From JBHELB01 sp041859045 (GTDB lineage: Bacteria; Hydrogenedentota; Hydrogenedentia; Hydrogenedentales; SLHB01), in assembly GCA_041859045.1 (NCBI GenBank), contig JBHELB010000027.1, positions 186,001-250,000 on the forward strand: DNA of 64,000 bases, given 5' to 3'. Below, piece after piece: positions 42,369-51,417 of the stretch. A program made the translations under genes and the position numbers. Every line of letters begins with the position of its first letter. The first letter of the stretch is position 1. The notes under the pieces are model-generated. The model made no database searches, was not told the DNA's origin, and was given only the letters and a program-made list of their open reading frames with translations.

Positions 42369-44030
42369 TCAGACTCGCTCCGCGCTCACCGCGCAACGGA
42401 AGCCGATGGTGCTGTCCTGCGTCTCGGGGAACAACCCGCGCCGATGCGTGCAGCGCAGTTCATACGGCCCCGAGTGCCAACATCCGCCGCGCACCACACG
42501 GCGCGGCCCTTCGCCGGTGGCACAGGCGCCGCGTTGCACGGGGTCATAGCGCTCGAACACGTCCCGAGTCCATTCATACACATTGCCGGCCATATCGAGC
42601 AGTCCCTCGGGCGTCATGCCGTCGTCATGCATGGTGACGATTGAAGGGCCGTTCAGATAATCGCCGTAGTTGCAGCGCGTGAAATCGGGCTCGACGTTGC
42701 CCCAAGGGTAACGGCGATTCTCCTTGCCGCGCGCGGCGAACTCCCATTCCGCTTCGGTGGGCAGGCGCTTGCCCGTCCAGGCGGCGTAGGCATTGGCGTC
42801 GTGCCAACTGACGCCGGTAATCGGCTGATCCGCGCCCATCAGGTCAGGCTGCCCCCAGAACCGGGGCTTGGGGTGGCCCGTGGCTTCGAGAAACGCACCG
42901 TATTCGCGCACCGTCACGGGGGCGGTATCGAGGTAGAACGGCGCAACCTGCGCCTCGAACTCCGGGGCCTCATCGCCGACCAGCGAATTGCCCATCAGGA
43001 AGTGTCCGCCCTCGAAATGAATCATCCCCTCCGTTGAGGCGCGCGTGCCGTCGTCGCTTTCAATCGGCGATACGCTATTGCGGTACGAATCTTCGAAGGC
43101 CGCCACCAACTGCGCGCGAAACTCTTGCGCGGTTTGCCAGCGGTTTTCCCTCTCGGGTTTGAGCGCCTTATCGAGCACGGCCAGAAGCGACGGCGCGACG
43201 TCCTGACGCGCCTCGGTCACCTCGATCGGTTCGAGGGGCGTGCGCAACGTCAACATCTCTTTGAAGATCAGCGCAACCGCATACAGATCGGCGCGGGCGT
43301 CAATATCGAGGCGTTCGCGCTGCTCCGGCGCGGAGTAGGCCAGCGTGCCCACCACGCGCCCCGGCCCGATCGTCTTGTCCGGCGTCAACGACTCCGCGTC
43401 GATGGCCTTGGCCAGCCCGAAATCGAGCACCTTGATATGCTCACCGGGCAGAAACATGACATTTTCCGGCTTCATGTCGCGGTGAATGACGATGCGGTGG
43501 GCGTAGGCAAGCGCGTCGAGAATTTGCGCCGTCACACGAACCGCCAGGCGAACGTCGAGATGACGGCGCTCGACCCGCTGCTGCCGCAGGATTTCGCGCA
43601 GCGACCGGCCTCGCAGGAACTCCATGCTGATGTACGCGATGCCCTCCGGCGTACAGGTCGCGTCGTGCACAGCCACGATGTGGTCGTGGCGCAACCGCCG
43701 CGCCAGTTGCACTTCCTGGATGAAGAGCTGCATGCCGCGCTGACTGCGCAGCAGGGCGGGATTGACAAACTTGAGCGCCACCGGCTCTTGGATGAGCAGG
43801 TCCATCGCGCGGTATACGATGCCCATGCCGCCGCGCCCGAGCACTTCCTCAATTTCGTAGCGGTTCGAAATGCGCTGGGCGCGCCCGAAGATGATGCTCA
43901 ATTCCTGCGCCGCGCCGACAACAGGCACAACGATCTCGCCGCCGCACCCCAGGCAACCGCCTCGGCGGCCTTGCACGGTGGGTGGCGCCTGAATGGTCAA
44001 ACCACAGTGTGGGCAAGTCACGGGAATCAT
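42369..44030 (-). CDS. Ser/Thr kinase fused to FGE-sulfatase-type domain
   Basis: 553-aa multidomain protein. Seen in order: an N-terminal zinc-ribbon-like module (CPHC ... CLGC, residues 5-30), a Hanks-type kinase domain (RYEIEEVLGRGGMGIVY, ALKFVN, VIHRDMKPENVMF, VLDFGLAKA) over residues about 57-320, and a C-terminal formylglycine-generating-enzyme/SUMF1-type domain (MGNSLVGDEAPEF, PVTVREYGAF, GKRLPTEAEWEFAARG, GCWHSGPYELRC). There is no membrane segment. The kinase is complete by motif. Such domains act as protein-modifying or peptide-binding modules; the substrate is unknown. The upstream gene is separated by about 100 nt. Confidence 0.88.
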   Translation of the reverse strand: MIPVTCPHCGLTIQAPPTVQGRRGGCLGCGGEIVVPVVGAAQELSIIFGRAQRISNRYEIEEVLGRGGMGIVYRAMDLLIQEPVALKFVNPALLRSQRGMQLFIQEVQLARRLRHDHIVAVHDATCTPEGIAYISMEFLRGRSLREILRQQRVERRHLDVRLAVRVTAQILDALAYAHRIVIHRDMKPENVMFLPGEHIKVLDFGLAKAIDAESLTPDKTIGPGRVVGTLAYSAPEQRERLDIDARADLYAVALIFKEMLTLRTPLEPIEVTEARQDVAPSLLAVLDKALKPERENRWQTAQEFRAQLVAAFEDSYRNSVSPIESDDGTRASTEGMIHFEGGHFLMGNSLVGDEAPEFEAQVAPFYLDTAPVTVREYGAFLEATGHPKPRFWGQPDLMGADQPITGVSWHDANAYAAWTGKRLPTEAEWEFAARGKENRRYPWGNVEPDFTRCNYGDYLNGPSIVTMHDDGMTPEGLLDMAGNVYEWTRDVFERYDPVQRGACATGEGPRRVVRGGCWHSGPYELRCTHRRGLFPETQDSTIGFRCAVSAERV

Positions 44031-44133
44031 AAGGTAATTTGGATTTTAGCACGCTTCGCCGCCGGACGTAAAGAGAAGACCGCGCCCCCACGTGTTTGCG
44101 GTTGGCGCGGCATAGGCCTATGGGACGGAACAG

Positions 44134-44889
44134 CTAGCGGTCTACTTGCCCAATGTTCGCGTTGATGAAAATATCCACCAGCGCCGGGTCGAAGTGCTTG
44201 CCGCGCTCGTTAAGCAAATGTTGCACCGTCTGCTCGTGCGAACTCGACCCCCGGCGATAGTGACGGGGACTTGTCATGGCGCAGTAGACATCGAGAATCT
44301 TCATGACGCGGGCGAGGTAGGCGATGGACTCGCCCTCGAGGCCATCGGGATAGCCGGTGCCGTCCCAGCATTCGTGGTGCTGCCGAACGATGACGGCCGA
44401 ATCGCCCAGTCCCGCGGTTTCAAGCAGCAACTCCGCGCCAAGATGGGCGTGCTGCTGGATCAACGTCCATTCGTCATAGGTAAGCACATCGCGCTTGAGC
44501 AAGACCTCGTTCGAAATGTGAAGTTTACCGATATCGCGCAGCAGGGCGGCGCGCTCAAGGAGCAGACGGTCTTCGGGCGAGAGGTTGAGCGCCATTGCCA
44601 TGCGGCTCGCATGCTCCTGAACCCGGCGCGACGTGTTGCGCGAAAAGCCTTCGCGACTGTCGATCGCCTCTGCGAGCAGGTATAGAAGCTCCTCCGTGCG
44701 CGCGCCGAGCGATTGTGCGGCGGCGAGCAGGGCATCGTCGCATTGCGCACTCACCAACGCGACCGTGGCGACGGGCAATGCCCCCCCCGCCCCGGGTTTT
44801 GTAAAGGTCAGTCCCCGGGCTTCCGCCTGCCGCGCACAGGCTTCGCTGGCTTCCGGAGCATTCGGCAAGATCACAATCCGCTTCTGCAT
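44134..44889 (-). CDS. HD-GYP-like domain protein with altered HD motif
   Basis: 251-aa protein. Seen: an HD-GYP core with the GYP-specific segment HHECWDGTGYP (residues 171-181) and QQHAHLGAELL, but at the metal-binding HD motif it reads LLRDIGK, i.e. Arg118-Asp119 where His-Asp is nearly universal. The N-terminal 75 residues are short and not a receiver or PAS domain. HD-GYP enzymes break down cyclic di-GMP; the lost His makes loss of activity or altered metal use plausible. ATG at 44889 follows GGGAGGAA. Candidate promoter: TTGCAC, 17-nt spacer, TACCAT (44912-44940 minus). Confidence 0.78.
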   Translation of the reverse strand: MQKRIVILPNAPEASEACARQAEARGLTFTKPGAGGALPVATVALVSAQCDDALLAAAQSLGARTEELLYLLAEAIDSREGFSRNTSRRVQEHASRMAMALNLSPEDRLLLERAALLRDIGKLHISNEVLLKRDVLTYDEWTLIQQHAHLGAELLLETAGLGDSAVIVRQHHECWDGTGYPDGLEGESIAYLARVMKILDVYCAMTSPRHYRRGSSSHEQTVQHLLNERGKHFDPALVDIFINANIGQVDR

Positions 44890-45009
44890 GACGTTCCTCC
44901 CTTTCGTCTGCATGGTACGGGATGGACGGGAGTTGTGCAACCACCCCAGCCCACCAGGGCAATCGTACTAAAACCTGCCCTCTCATCTATCTGAGCGCGC
45001 GGCTCGTAG

Positions 45010-45335
45010 CGCCCGGCCTCCGTGCCGGGCGTCTTCGTCTTCAGCCCCGGAGGGGCGATTGACTGTAGCCCAGCGATTTATCGCTGGTTTTTCGACGGGA
45101 AAAAAGAAGAAAGTGCCGTAGGCACGGTTGAGTGCTTTGCGAAAACCATCAACCGTCCCTACGGGACTTCGTTTTGGGGAGGCCAAGATCCCAGCACTGA
45201 AGTGCTGGGCTACTCTCAATCGTCCCTGCGGGACTTGAAGAACACGGGGATATCACCGGTATCTTCTCGCAAGGTGGTCATGCGGTGCTACTGCATTGCT
45301 CCTGCGGCCATAAAAGCGAAGACGCCCGGCGTGGG
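45010..45335. repeat. Cluster of short palindromic repeats
   Basis: A 330-nt tract full of small hairpins: CGCCCGGC at 45010-45017 with partner at 45024-45031; CCAGCGAT..ATCGCTGG at 45070-45087; CCCAGCACT..AGTGCTGGG at 45190-45209; GTGCC-GTA-GGCAC near 45113-45123; and several GTCCCT-CGGGACT hairpins. A 29-nt unit at 45207-45235 matches a reversed copy at 45043-45071 in 24 positions and partly repeats at 45149-45168. No gene is visible. Confidence 0.7.
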
Positions 45336-45423
45336 AGTCGGGCGCTACGGGCCGCGTCGGGGCGGCGCTCTGAGAAATACAAAGGCGAATTTTAGTGCGA
45401 TTGCCCCGTCCACCCCAGGTCGT

Positions 45424-45452
45424 TTGACCCATTTTTCCTGTATCGGTACACT
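45424..45452 (+). promoter_or_regulatory. Sigma70-type promoter of the TolC-like gene
   Basis: TTGACC (45424-45429), 17-nt spacer, TACACT (45447-45452). Start near 45459 gives a leader of about 92 nt. Confidence 0.6.
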
Positions 45453-45550
45453 GAGCGTCTTGAAACCCCTTCCGCCCGGGAGGGGTCTATTCTGTCGATG
45501 GGCGACCGTCCGGGGCCGTCTGAGACCTTTCAGGAAGGGATAGGGATTTT

Positions 45551-47194
45551 ATGGTATCGCGCGTCGGGGTATTGCTGTTGTTGGCGTTTTGCGTGCCGGT
45601 CTGGGCCCAGGAGGCGGCGACGCCCACACCGTCCGGAGATATTGCGGAAAATCCTATCGATCTGGGCGAAGTGCAGCTCCAGCGGCTGTACAAGGAGATT
45701 GAGTCGCTGCCGGCCCGCGAAACAGCCGAGATTACTTTAATCGACTGCGCAAAGGTCGCGCTGGACGCGAATCAGGACATCCTGATCGCGGAATACACCC
45801 CGCTTAAGGCGACCGCCGATGTCTTTAGCGCCTGGGGCGAGTTCGACCCGATTTTGAATGGCCAGGCCCAATACCTTCGTTCTTCGCAATCGACCTCCTC
45901 CGATATTCGCACGTACAGCGGCGGCATTTCGTCCATCGACGTCTACCGCACGACCACCATGGCCTCGGTGTCGGGCAAACTGCCATGGGGCACTTCGTAT
46001 AGCCTGCGGCTCGACATGCAAAAAGACGAAAATACCTACAACCGCTTCCGCGAAGAGTTCAACGGCGATGCGAGCATCACGCTGTCGCAGCCGCTGCTGC
46101 GGGGCTGGGGTATGGACTACGGCATGACGCGCATCCGCGTGGCGAAGAAAGCGCTGAACACGGCGGAGGACACGCTGCGCGTGCAGGTGTTGACGAGCAC
46201 GTCGAGCGTGTTGAAGGCATACTGGGATCTCGTCGGCGCGCGCGAGAACGTGCGTGTCCGGCGCGAAGCGCTGCAACACGCCGAACGCCTGCTGGAAACG
46301 AACCAGAAACGTCTCGACATCGGCACAGGCACCGCGTTGGACGTAGTGCAAGCGCAGGCGGGCATCGCTTCGCGTCAGAACGATCTCATCACGGCGCTAA
46401 CCCAAGTCCGCAATGCGGAAGATCAGCTCAAAAACCTACTGAATACCGACAAACACGCGGACCTGTTGCCCAAGGAACTTGTGCCGCTGGATAGTCCACA
46501 GCCGATCGAGGCCACCGCGTCCGACGAGACCAGTCTCAAGGCAGCGTTTGAGAATCGCCCGGAAGTGCGGCAAGCCGTGAAGGCGATCGAGATCGCCACG
46601 CTCCAGCGCGACCGCGCGCGGCGTGACATGTTGCCGCAGCTCGATCTGCAAGGCACGGCGATGAGCGGCGGCCGCAACCATTACCTCGAAGAGGTTTTTG
46701 CGCGGATTCGTGAACGCGAGGACACCTCGTACTCTGTCGGGCTTCAGGGCAGTGTGTCGCTGGGCAACCATGCGGCGCGCGGCGCGCATCAGCGTTCGCA
46801 GTTTGACGTGCGGGAAGCGGAAGAGAAGCTGGCCAAGGTTAAGCAGCAATTGCTGTTGAACGTACGGGTCGCGGTACGCAATCTGAACACGAGCCGCACG
46901 CTGGTCGAAAGCACGCGACAAGCGCGGATTTTACAAGACACCAACCTCGCCGCCGAGGAAAAACGCCTGAAGCTCGGCGTTACCTCGAGTTTCGAACTGC
47001 TGCGGGTGCAGGAGGACCTGACGCTGGCGCAAATGCAGGAAGTTCAGGCGCTGGTGAATGCCGAAAAGGCGCTGGTGGATTTGCGGTTGGCGGAAGGGAC
47101 GCTGCTGGAGCGCCTGGGCTTGACGTTCGAGGGGATCGATCCGGAGCCTCCCGTCGGGTACTTTTCCAGCATCACTCCGCACTTCAAGGACTAA
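45551..47194 (+). CDS. TolC-family outer membrane efflux protein
   Basis: 547-aa outer-membrane channel protein. Seen: signal peptide (MVSRVGVLLLLAFCVPVWA), then two repeats of the long helical TolC/OMF domain with alternating helix pairs (VREALQHAERLLETNQKRLD and VREAEEKLAKVKQQLLLNVR). Expected to form a trimer whose tunnel spans periplasm and outer membrane, working with an inner-membrane transporter. No adaptor or pump gene is adjacent, so substrate is unknown. acpS follows after 11 nt. Confidence 0.9.
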   Translation: MVSRVGVLLLLAFCVPVWAQEAATPTPSGDIAENPIDLGEVQLQRLYKEIESLPARETAEITLIDCAKVALDANQDILIAEYTPLKATADVFSAWGEFDPILNGQAQYLRSSQSTSSDIRTYSGGISSIDVYRTTTMASVSGKLPWGTSYSLRLDMQKDENTYNRFREEFNGDASITLSQPLLRGWGMDYGMTRIRVAKKALNTAEDTLRVQVLTSTSSVLKAYWDLVGARENVRVRREALQHAERLLETNQKRLDIGTGTALDVVQAQAGIASRQNDLITALTQVRNAEDQLKNLLNTDKHADLLPKELVPLDSPQPIEATASDETSLKAAFENRPEVRQAVKAIEIATLQRDRARRDMLPQLDLQGTAMSGGRNHYLEEVFARIREREDTSYSVGLQGSVSLGNHAARGAHQRSQFDVREAEEKLAKVKQQLLLNVRVAVRNLNTSRTLVESTRQARILQDTNLAAEEKRLKLGVTSSFELLRVQEDLTLAQMQEVQALVNAEKALVDLRLAEGTLLERLGLTFEGIDPEPPVGYFSSITPHFKD

Positions 47195-47205
47195 CGCAGG
47201 GCATC

Positions 47206-47571
47206 ATGATCCGCGGCATTGGCATCGACGTGGTGGACGTGGCCGACTTTGCGCGGCGTATCGAGCAAGGCACCGTGCTTCGTGCGTTTAGCGAAGACGA
47301 ACAGGCCTATGCGGCGTCGCGGCCCGCGCGGCGCGCGGAGATTCTCGCCGGCCGCTGGGCCGCGCGCGAGGCTTTCGCGAAGGCACTGGGCACGGGCCTG
47401 CGCGCGGAATGGCCGCTCGCCCAGATGACGATCGTTCGCGGCGAACGCGGTCAGCCCGAACTGCGACTTGGACCAGATCTTGCCCATCTGTTGCCCGCGG
47501 ACACGCGCATCCATCTTTCCATCTCGCACACCCCGCTCAGCGCCGCCGCGGTCGTTATCCTGGAAAGTTAG
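47206..47571 (+). CDS. acpS: Holo-acyl-carrier-protein synthase
   Basis: 121-aa phosphopantetheinyl transferase that activates acyl carrier protein. Seen: the conserved start GIGIDVVDVADFARRIE, LAGRWAAREAFAKALGTG with the catalytic Asp/Glu positions, and HLSISHTPLSAAAVVI. ATG start. Its stop overlaps the convergent methyltransferase gene by four nucleotides (47568-47571). Confidence 0.95.
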   Translation: MIRGIGIDVVDVADFARRIEQGTVLRAFSEDEQAYAASRPARRAEILAGRWAAREAFAKALGTGLRAEWPLAQMTIVRGERGQPELRLGPDLAHLLPADTRIHLSISHTPLSAAAVVILES

Positions 47572-48266
47572 GCTTCCGAGTTGCGCTGAAAAACCAGCAC
47601 TGCCACGCCGTTCCACCACATCGCGCGATCGCCATTGAAACGTGCGGGCAACTCATAGAGCAGCTTCCAGAAATGCTTCGACTCGCCGATCGCCCGTAAC
47701 GTACCCACGCGCGCATACGACGGCGAGTCGATCTCTTGCCGCCAGTCGTCAACGACCACCAACGCTTCATCCGCAAGAAATGGTTCGACTAACCGGATTG
47801 CGTCGTACTGACAATCCAACTCGTGCGAGCCGTCGTAGAAATAGAAGCCGATGGGTATCGGCAGGTGTTGCTTCGTGTAGACGTCCCGAAAGTCCATATC
47901 GTAGAACGTCACCTTATCGCGCAGGTGGTAGCGCTCGAGATTGGCCATTGTGGTTTGGAGCGAATTTCCCTCGAACAACGAAAAATTGTCACAGGCGAAT
48001 ACGCGGCGCTCGGGGTTACGCAGCATGGCCGAAAGAAGGCTCTTGCCCTGGTATGTGCCTACTTCAAAATAGGCCTCCTCCTCGGGCAGCAGCGAGTAAG
48101 CGAGGTTCAGCAGTTGCTGTTTCTTGAGCGAGAGCATGCCCTCGACATCTGGACAGAGGTCGAGCTGATAGGACACAATGGGGTCCCAATGCTCATATGC
48201 GGGCTGGTTGCGCTCCGCGCCCTTGAAATGTTTCCAAAACGCCTCACGAAACCGAGTTGTGTCCAT
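47568..48266 (-). CDS. Class I SAM-dependent methyltransferase-like protein
   Basis: 232-aa Rossmann-fold methyltransferase of the type with a class-24-like core. Seen: the SAM-binding strand EVGTYQGKSLLSAML, DNFSLFEGN, DMDFRDVYT, FYFYDGSHELDCQYDAIRL and the second acidic strand VVVDDWRQ; a C-terminal cap. Start ATG after GGGAGGT. Substrate unknown. It converges with acpS at 47568. Confidence 0.8.
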   Translation of the reverse strand: MDTTRFREAFWKHFKGAERNQPAYEHWDPIVSYQLDLCPDVEGMLSLKKQQLLNLAYSLLPEEEAYFEVGTYQGKSLLSAMLRNPERRVFACDNFSLFEGNSLQTTMANLERYHLRDKVTFYDMDFRDVYTKQHLPIPIGFYFYDGSHELDCQYDAIRLVEPFLADEALVVVDDWRQEIDSPSYARVGTLRAIGESKHFWKLLYELPARFNGDRAMWWNGVAVLVFQRNSEA

Positions 48267-48383
48267 AGGTGACCTCCCTCGACAATCCTACCAAAGTCGC
48301 CTCGCCAAGCACACTCCGCGCCTGCATTCCGTGCGGGGAAACGATATACTAGGACCAACTCTTGGCTACAAGGAATGGGTCCC

Positions 48384-49892
48384 ATGAGCGAATATGTCCT
48401 CGAGATGACGGATGTCGTCAAGCGCTTTCCGGGCGTGCTGGCGGTGAACAAGGCGCAGTTGAAACTGCGGCCGGGCGAGGTGCATTGCCTGCTTGGCGAG
48501 AATGGCGCGGGGAAATCCACGCTGATGAAGATTCTCGCGGGCGCGCAGCCGATGGACGCGGGCGAAATTCGGATCGCGGGCGCGCCCGTGCATATCGCGT
48601 CTCCCCACCATGCGCAGCAGCTCGGCGTCAGCATGATCTACCAGGAGTTCAATCTTAGTCCCTACCTCAGCGTCGCGGAGAACATCTATCTCGGCCGTGA
48701 GCCTCGGATCGCCAAGACGCCGTTCGTGAACTGGACCAAGATGTACGCGGACGCGCGAGCGCTGCTTGAGCGAATCGGGATGAATCTCGACGTGCGCAAG
48801 CCTGTCAATGAATGCAGCGTCGCGCAACAGCAGATGATCGAGATCGCCAAGGCGTTGTCGTTTCAGGCGAAGATCATCGTCATGGACGAGCCTTCCGCCA
48901 CGTTGACCGACCACGAGTTGGCCTCGCTATTTCGCCTTATTCGCGAGCTAAGACGCGAGGGAATCGGAATAATCTACATCTCCCACCGGCTTGAGGAGAT
49001 TTTTGAGATTGGCGACCGTGTCACGGTAATGCGCGACGGTGAATACATCGACACCAAACCTGTGGGGGAACTCACGCGCGAACTGATCATCAGCATGATG
49101 GTGGGCCGCACGCTCAAGAACGAGTTCCCGAAAGAGGAATTCGCGCGCGGAGAAGAGCGTCTGCGCGTCGAGGGGCTTTCACGGCGCGGCGCGTTTCGCG
49201 ACATTGATTTTTCAGTCCATCGCGGCGAGATCGTGGGCCTGACGGGATTGGTCGGCGCGGGGCGCACCGAGGTGGCCCGGGCGATCTTCGGGGCCGACCC
49301 CATCGACGGCGGCCAGATTCTGCTCGACGGCGCGCCGCTGCGCTTGACCAGTCCGCGCGGGGCGATTCAGCACGGCATTGGCCTGCTGACGGAAGACCGC
49401 AAAGGCCAGGGACTCGTGCTGGGGCTATCGGTGCGCGAGAACACGACGCTGGCGAATCTCAAGGCGTTGAGTGCGTTCTTCTTCGTGAATCGACGCCGCG
49501 AGCGCACGGTGGCGGCGCAGTACGTGCGCGATTTGCAGATCAAGACGCCTTCCATCGAGCAGACCGCGCAAAATCTCAGCGGCGGAAATCAGCAGAAGGT
49601 CGTGCTGGCCAAGTGGCTGTTCACGGACTCCAAAGTCCTTATCTTTGACGAGCCCACCCGCGGCATCGACGTCGGCGCAAAGGTCGAGATCTACAAGTTG
49701 ATGAACGATCTCGTGCGGCGCGGCGTGGCGATTCTGATGATTTCGAGCGAGCTTCCCGAAGTCTTGGGCATGTGCGATCGCATTCTGGTGATGCACGAAG
49801 GCCGCTTGGCGGGCGAACTCGCGCGCAGCGAGGCGACGCAGGAGAAAATCATGCACCTTGCCACAGGAGCGGAGATGGCTCGAGCCGTATAG
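48384..49892 (+). CDS. RbsA/XylG-type sugar ABC transporter ATP-binding protein
   Basis: 502-aa double-cassette ATPase for monosaccharide uptake systems. Seen: first cassette GENGAGKSTLMK, CSVAQQQMIEIAKAL and VMDEPSA; second cassette with degraded P-loop region GLVGAGRTEVARAI, LSGGNQQKVVLAKW and IFDEPTRGIDVG. Start ATG at 48384 (second Met) is preferred because AAGGA lies 9 nt upstream; a Met three codons earlier sits almost on that site. A possible -10 TATACT is at 48345-48350. No permease or substrate-binding gene follows; the next gene, rng, converges after 7 nt. Confidence 0.9.
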   Translation: MSEYVLEMTDVVKRFPGVLAVNKAQLKLRPGEVHCLLGENGAGKSTLMKILAGAQPMDAGEIRIAGAPVHIASPHHAQQLGVSMIYQEFNLSPYLSVAENIYLGREPRIAKTPFVNWTKMYADARALLERIGMNLDVRKPVNECSVAQQQMIEIAKALSFQAKIIVMDEPSATLTDHELASLFRLIRELRREGIGIIYISHRLEEIFEIGDRVTVMRDGEYIDTKPVGELTRELIISMMVGRTLKNEFPKEEFARGEERLRVEGLSRRGAFRDIDFSVHRGEIVGLTGLVGAGRTEVARAIFGADPIDGGQILLDGAPLRLTSPRGAIQHGIGLLTEDRKGQGLVLGLSVRENTTLANLKALSAFFFVNRRRERTVAAQYVRDLQIKTPSIEQTAQNLSGGNQQKVVLAKWLFTDSKVLIFDEPTRGIDVGAKVEIYKLMNDLVRRGVAILMISSELPEVLGMCDRILVMHEGRLAGELARSEATQEKIMHLATGAEMARAV

Positions 49893-49899
49893 CCGCCCG

Positions 49900-51417
49900 C
49901 TACTCTTTGGTAAGCTCTTTCCGCGTCCGCGCGCCGATCACTTTGATCTCGTGGATATGGAAATCGGAAACGCTCTCCACCAGGATTTCACGTTCGAATT
50001 TCGTCGCGATATCGTCGACCAGATTTTTGTTCTCGTTGCGCAGGCGTCGGGCAACATCCGGATGCACCTGCACCACCACCCGCTTTTCCTTTGAAGTGCA
50101 GAACAGGTTTTCCAGTTGCCGCAGCACGGTGGCGGTCATCGTCGTCACCGACCGCACCATGCCCGTGCCTTCGCAGTTGGGACACGGCTGCGAGAGCGCC
50201 TTGATCAGGTTGTGCTTAACCCGCTTTCGGGTCATTTCAATCATGCCCAGCTCGCTCACTTCCGATACGGTGGTCTTGGCGCGATCGCCTTTGAGCGCGT
50301 CCTGCAGGCGTTTCAGAAGCTCGCGGCGGTTGCGCTCGGACTGCATGTCGATAAAGTCAATCACGATGATGCCGCCGAGATCGCGCAGGCGCACTTGGCG
50401 CGCGATCATGTCGGCGGCTTCGAGATTGGTCTTGAATACCGTCTCTTCAAGGTGACGCGATCCGGTGAAGCGGCCGGTATTCACGTCAATGGCCACCAGC
50501 GCCTCGGTCTGATCGATGCAAATGTAGCCGCCGCTCTTGAGATAAACCTTGCGATGCAGGGCCTTGTTGATTTCGCTCTCTACCTCATACTTTTCGAAGA
50601 TAGGCTTCTTCACGTTGTGCAGCCGAACGCGCTTTTTGAGTTGCGGCGCAAAGTTGTCGAGGAAATTGAGGATGCGGGTGTATTCCGTTTCGTCGTCGAT
50701 GGTCAGGCGCTCGATGTCGGACGTAAACGAATCGCGAACCATGCGTAGAATCGGCGTGAGGTCCTCGTGCAACAGGCTCGGACCCTTCATCGATTCCATC
50801 TTGGCCTTGGCTTTTTGCCAGACGCGCATGAGGTATTTCACGTCCGCCTGCAGCTCCGCCTTGGTGCGGCCTTCGGCGGCGGTCCGCGTGATCATACCCA
50901 CGCCGGGCACGCGAATCTCCTGCATGATTTTCTTCAGACGGTCGCGCTCTTTGTCGTCGTCGATCTTGCGCGATACGCCGAGCTGCTTTACCGTTGGCAT
51001 AAGCACGATGTAACGTCCGGGCAGCGTCGCGAAGTTTGTCAGCCGGACCCCTTTGGTGCCCAGAGTGTCTTTGCACACTTGCACCATGATGCTCTGCCCC
51101 TTGCGCACGATCGTGTCGATGCTGGCGGGGCGGCCCCGGCGCGAGCGCGGTTTGGCGGTGCCTTCCTCGAAATCGAAGTCGCCGGTTCCCTCGAGCCCTG
51201 CAATGTCGGACACGTAGAGGAAGCCGTTCTTCTCGAAACCGATATCGACAAAGGCGGCCTCGATCCCCGGCACAACCGAGTCGATACGGCCTTTGTAGAT
51301 ATTGCCGACCACGCTGCGCGCTTCGCTGCGCTCGATCGAGAGTTCCACCAGCCGTTTGTCTTCGATCAGCGCGATGCGCGTCTCGAGCGGAGTGACGTTG
51401 ATAACAATTTCCTTCAT
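49900..51417 (-). CDS. rng: Ribonuclease G
   Basis: 505-aa endoribonuclease of the RNase E/G family, processing rRNA and cutting mRNA. Seen: N-terminal MKEIVINVTPLETRIALIED, S1-type RNA-binding region, GVGMITRTAAEGRT, VAIDVNTGRF, GGIIVIDFIDM with the catalytic Asp pair, and the zinc-link CPNCEGTGMV. It lacks the long unstructured scaffold tail of RNase E. ATG follows AAGGAG. Last gene of the mre operon; it overlaps the previous stop by 4 nt. Confidence 0.96.
   Translation of the reverse strand: MKEIVINVTPLETRIALIEDKRLVELSIERSEARSVVGNIYKGRIDSVVPGIEAAFVDIGFEKNGFLYVSDIAGLEGTGDFDFEEGTAKPRSRRGRPASIDTIVRKGQSIMVQVCKDTLGTKGVRLTNFATLPGRYIVLMPTVKQLGVSRKIDDDKERDRLKKIMQEIRVPGVGMITRTAAEGRTKAELQADVKYLMRVWQKAKAKMESMKGPSLLHEDLTPILRMVRDSFTSDIERLTIDDETEYTRILNFLDNFAPQLKKRVRLHNVKKPIFEKYEVESEINKALHRKVYLKSGGYICIDQTEALVAIDVNTGRFTGSRHLEETVFKTNLEAADMIARQVRLRDLGGIIVIDFIDMQSERNRRELLKRLQDALKGDRAKTTVSEVSELGMIEMTRKRVKHNLIKALSQPCPNCEGTGMVRSVTTMTATVLRQLENLFCTSKEKRVVVQVHPDVARRLRNENKNLVDDIATKFEREILVESVSDFHIHEIKVIGARTRKELTKE

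Noticed and set aside
45010..45335. CRISPR array
   Set aside because: Repeats are short hairpins of different lengths and orientations without uniform repeat-spacer units, and no cas gene is near.
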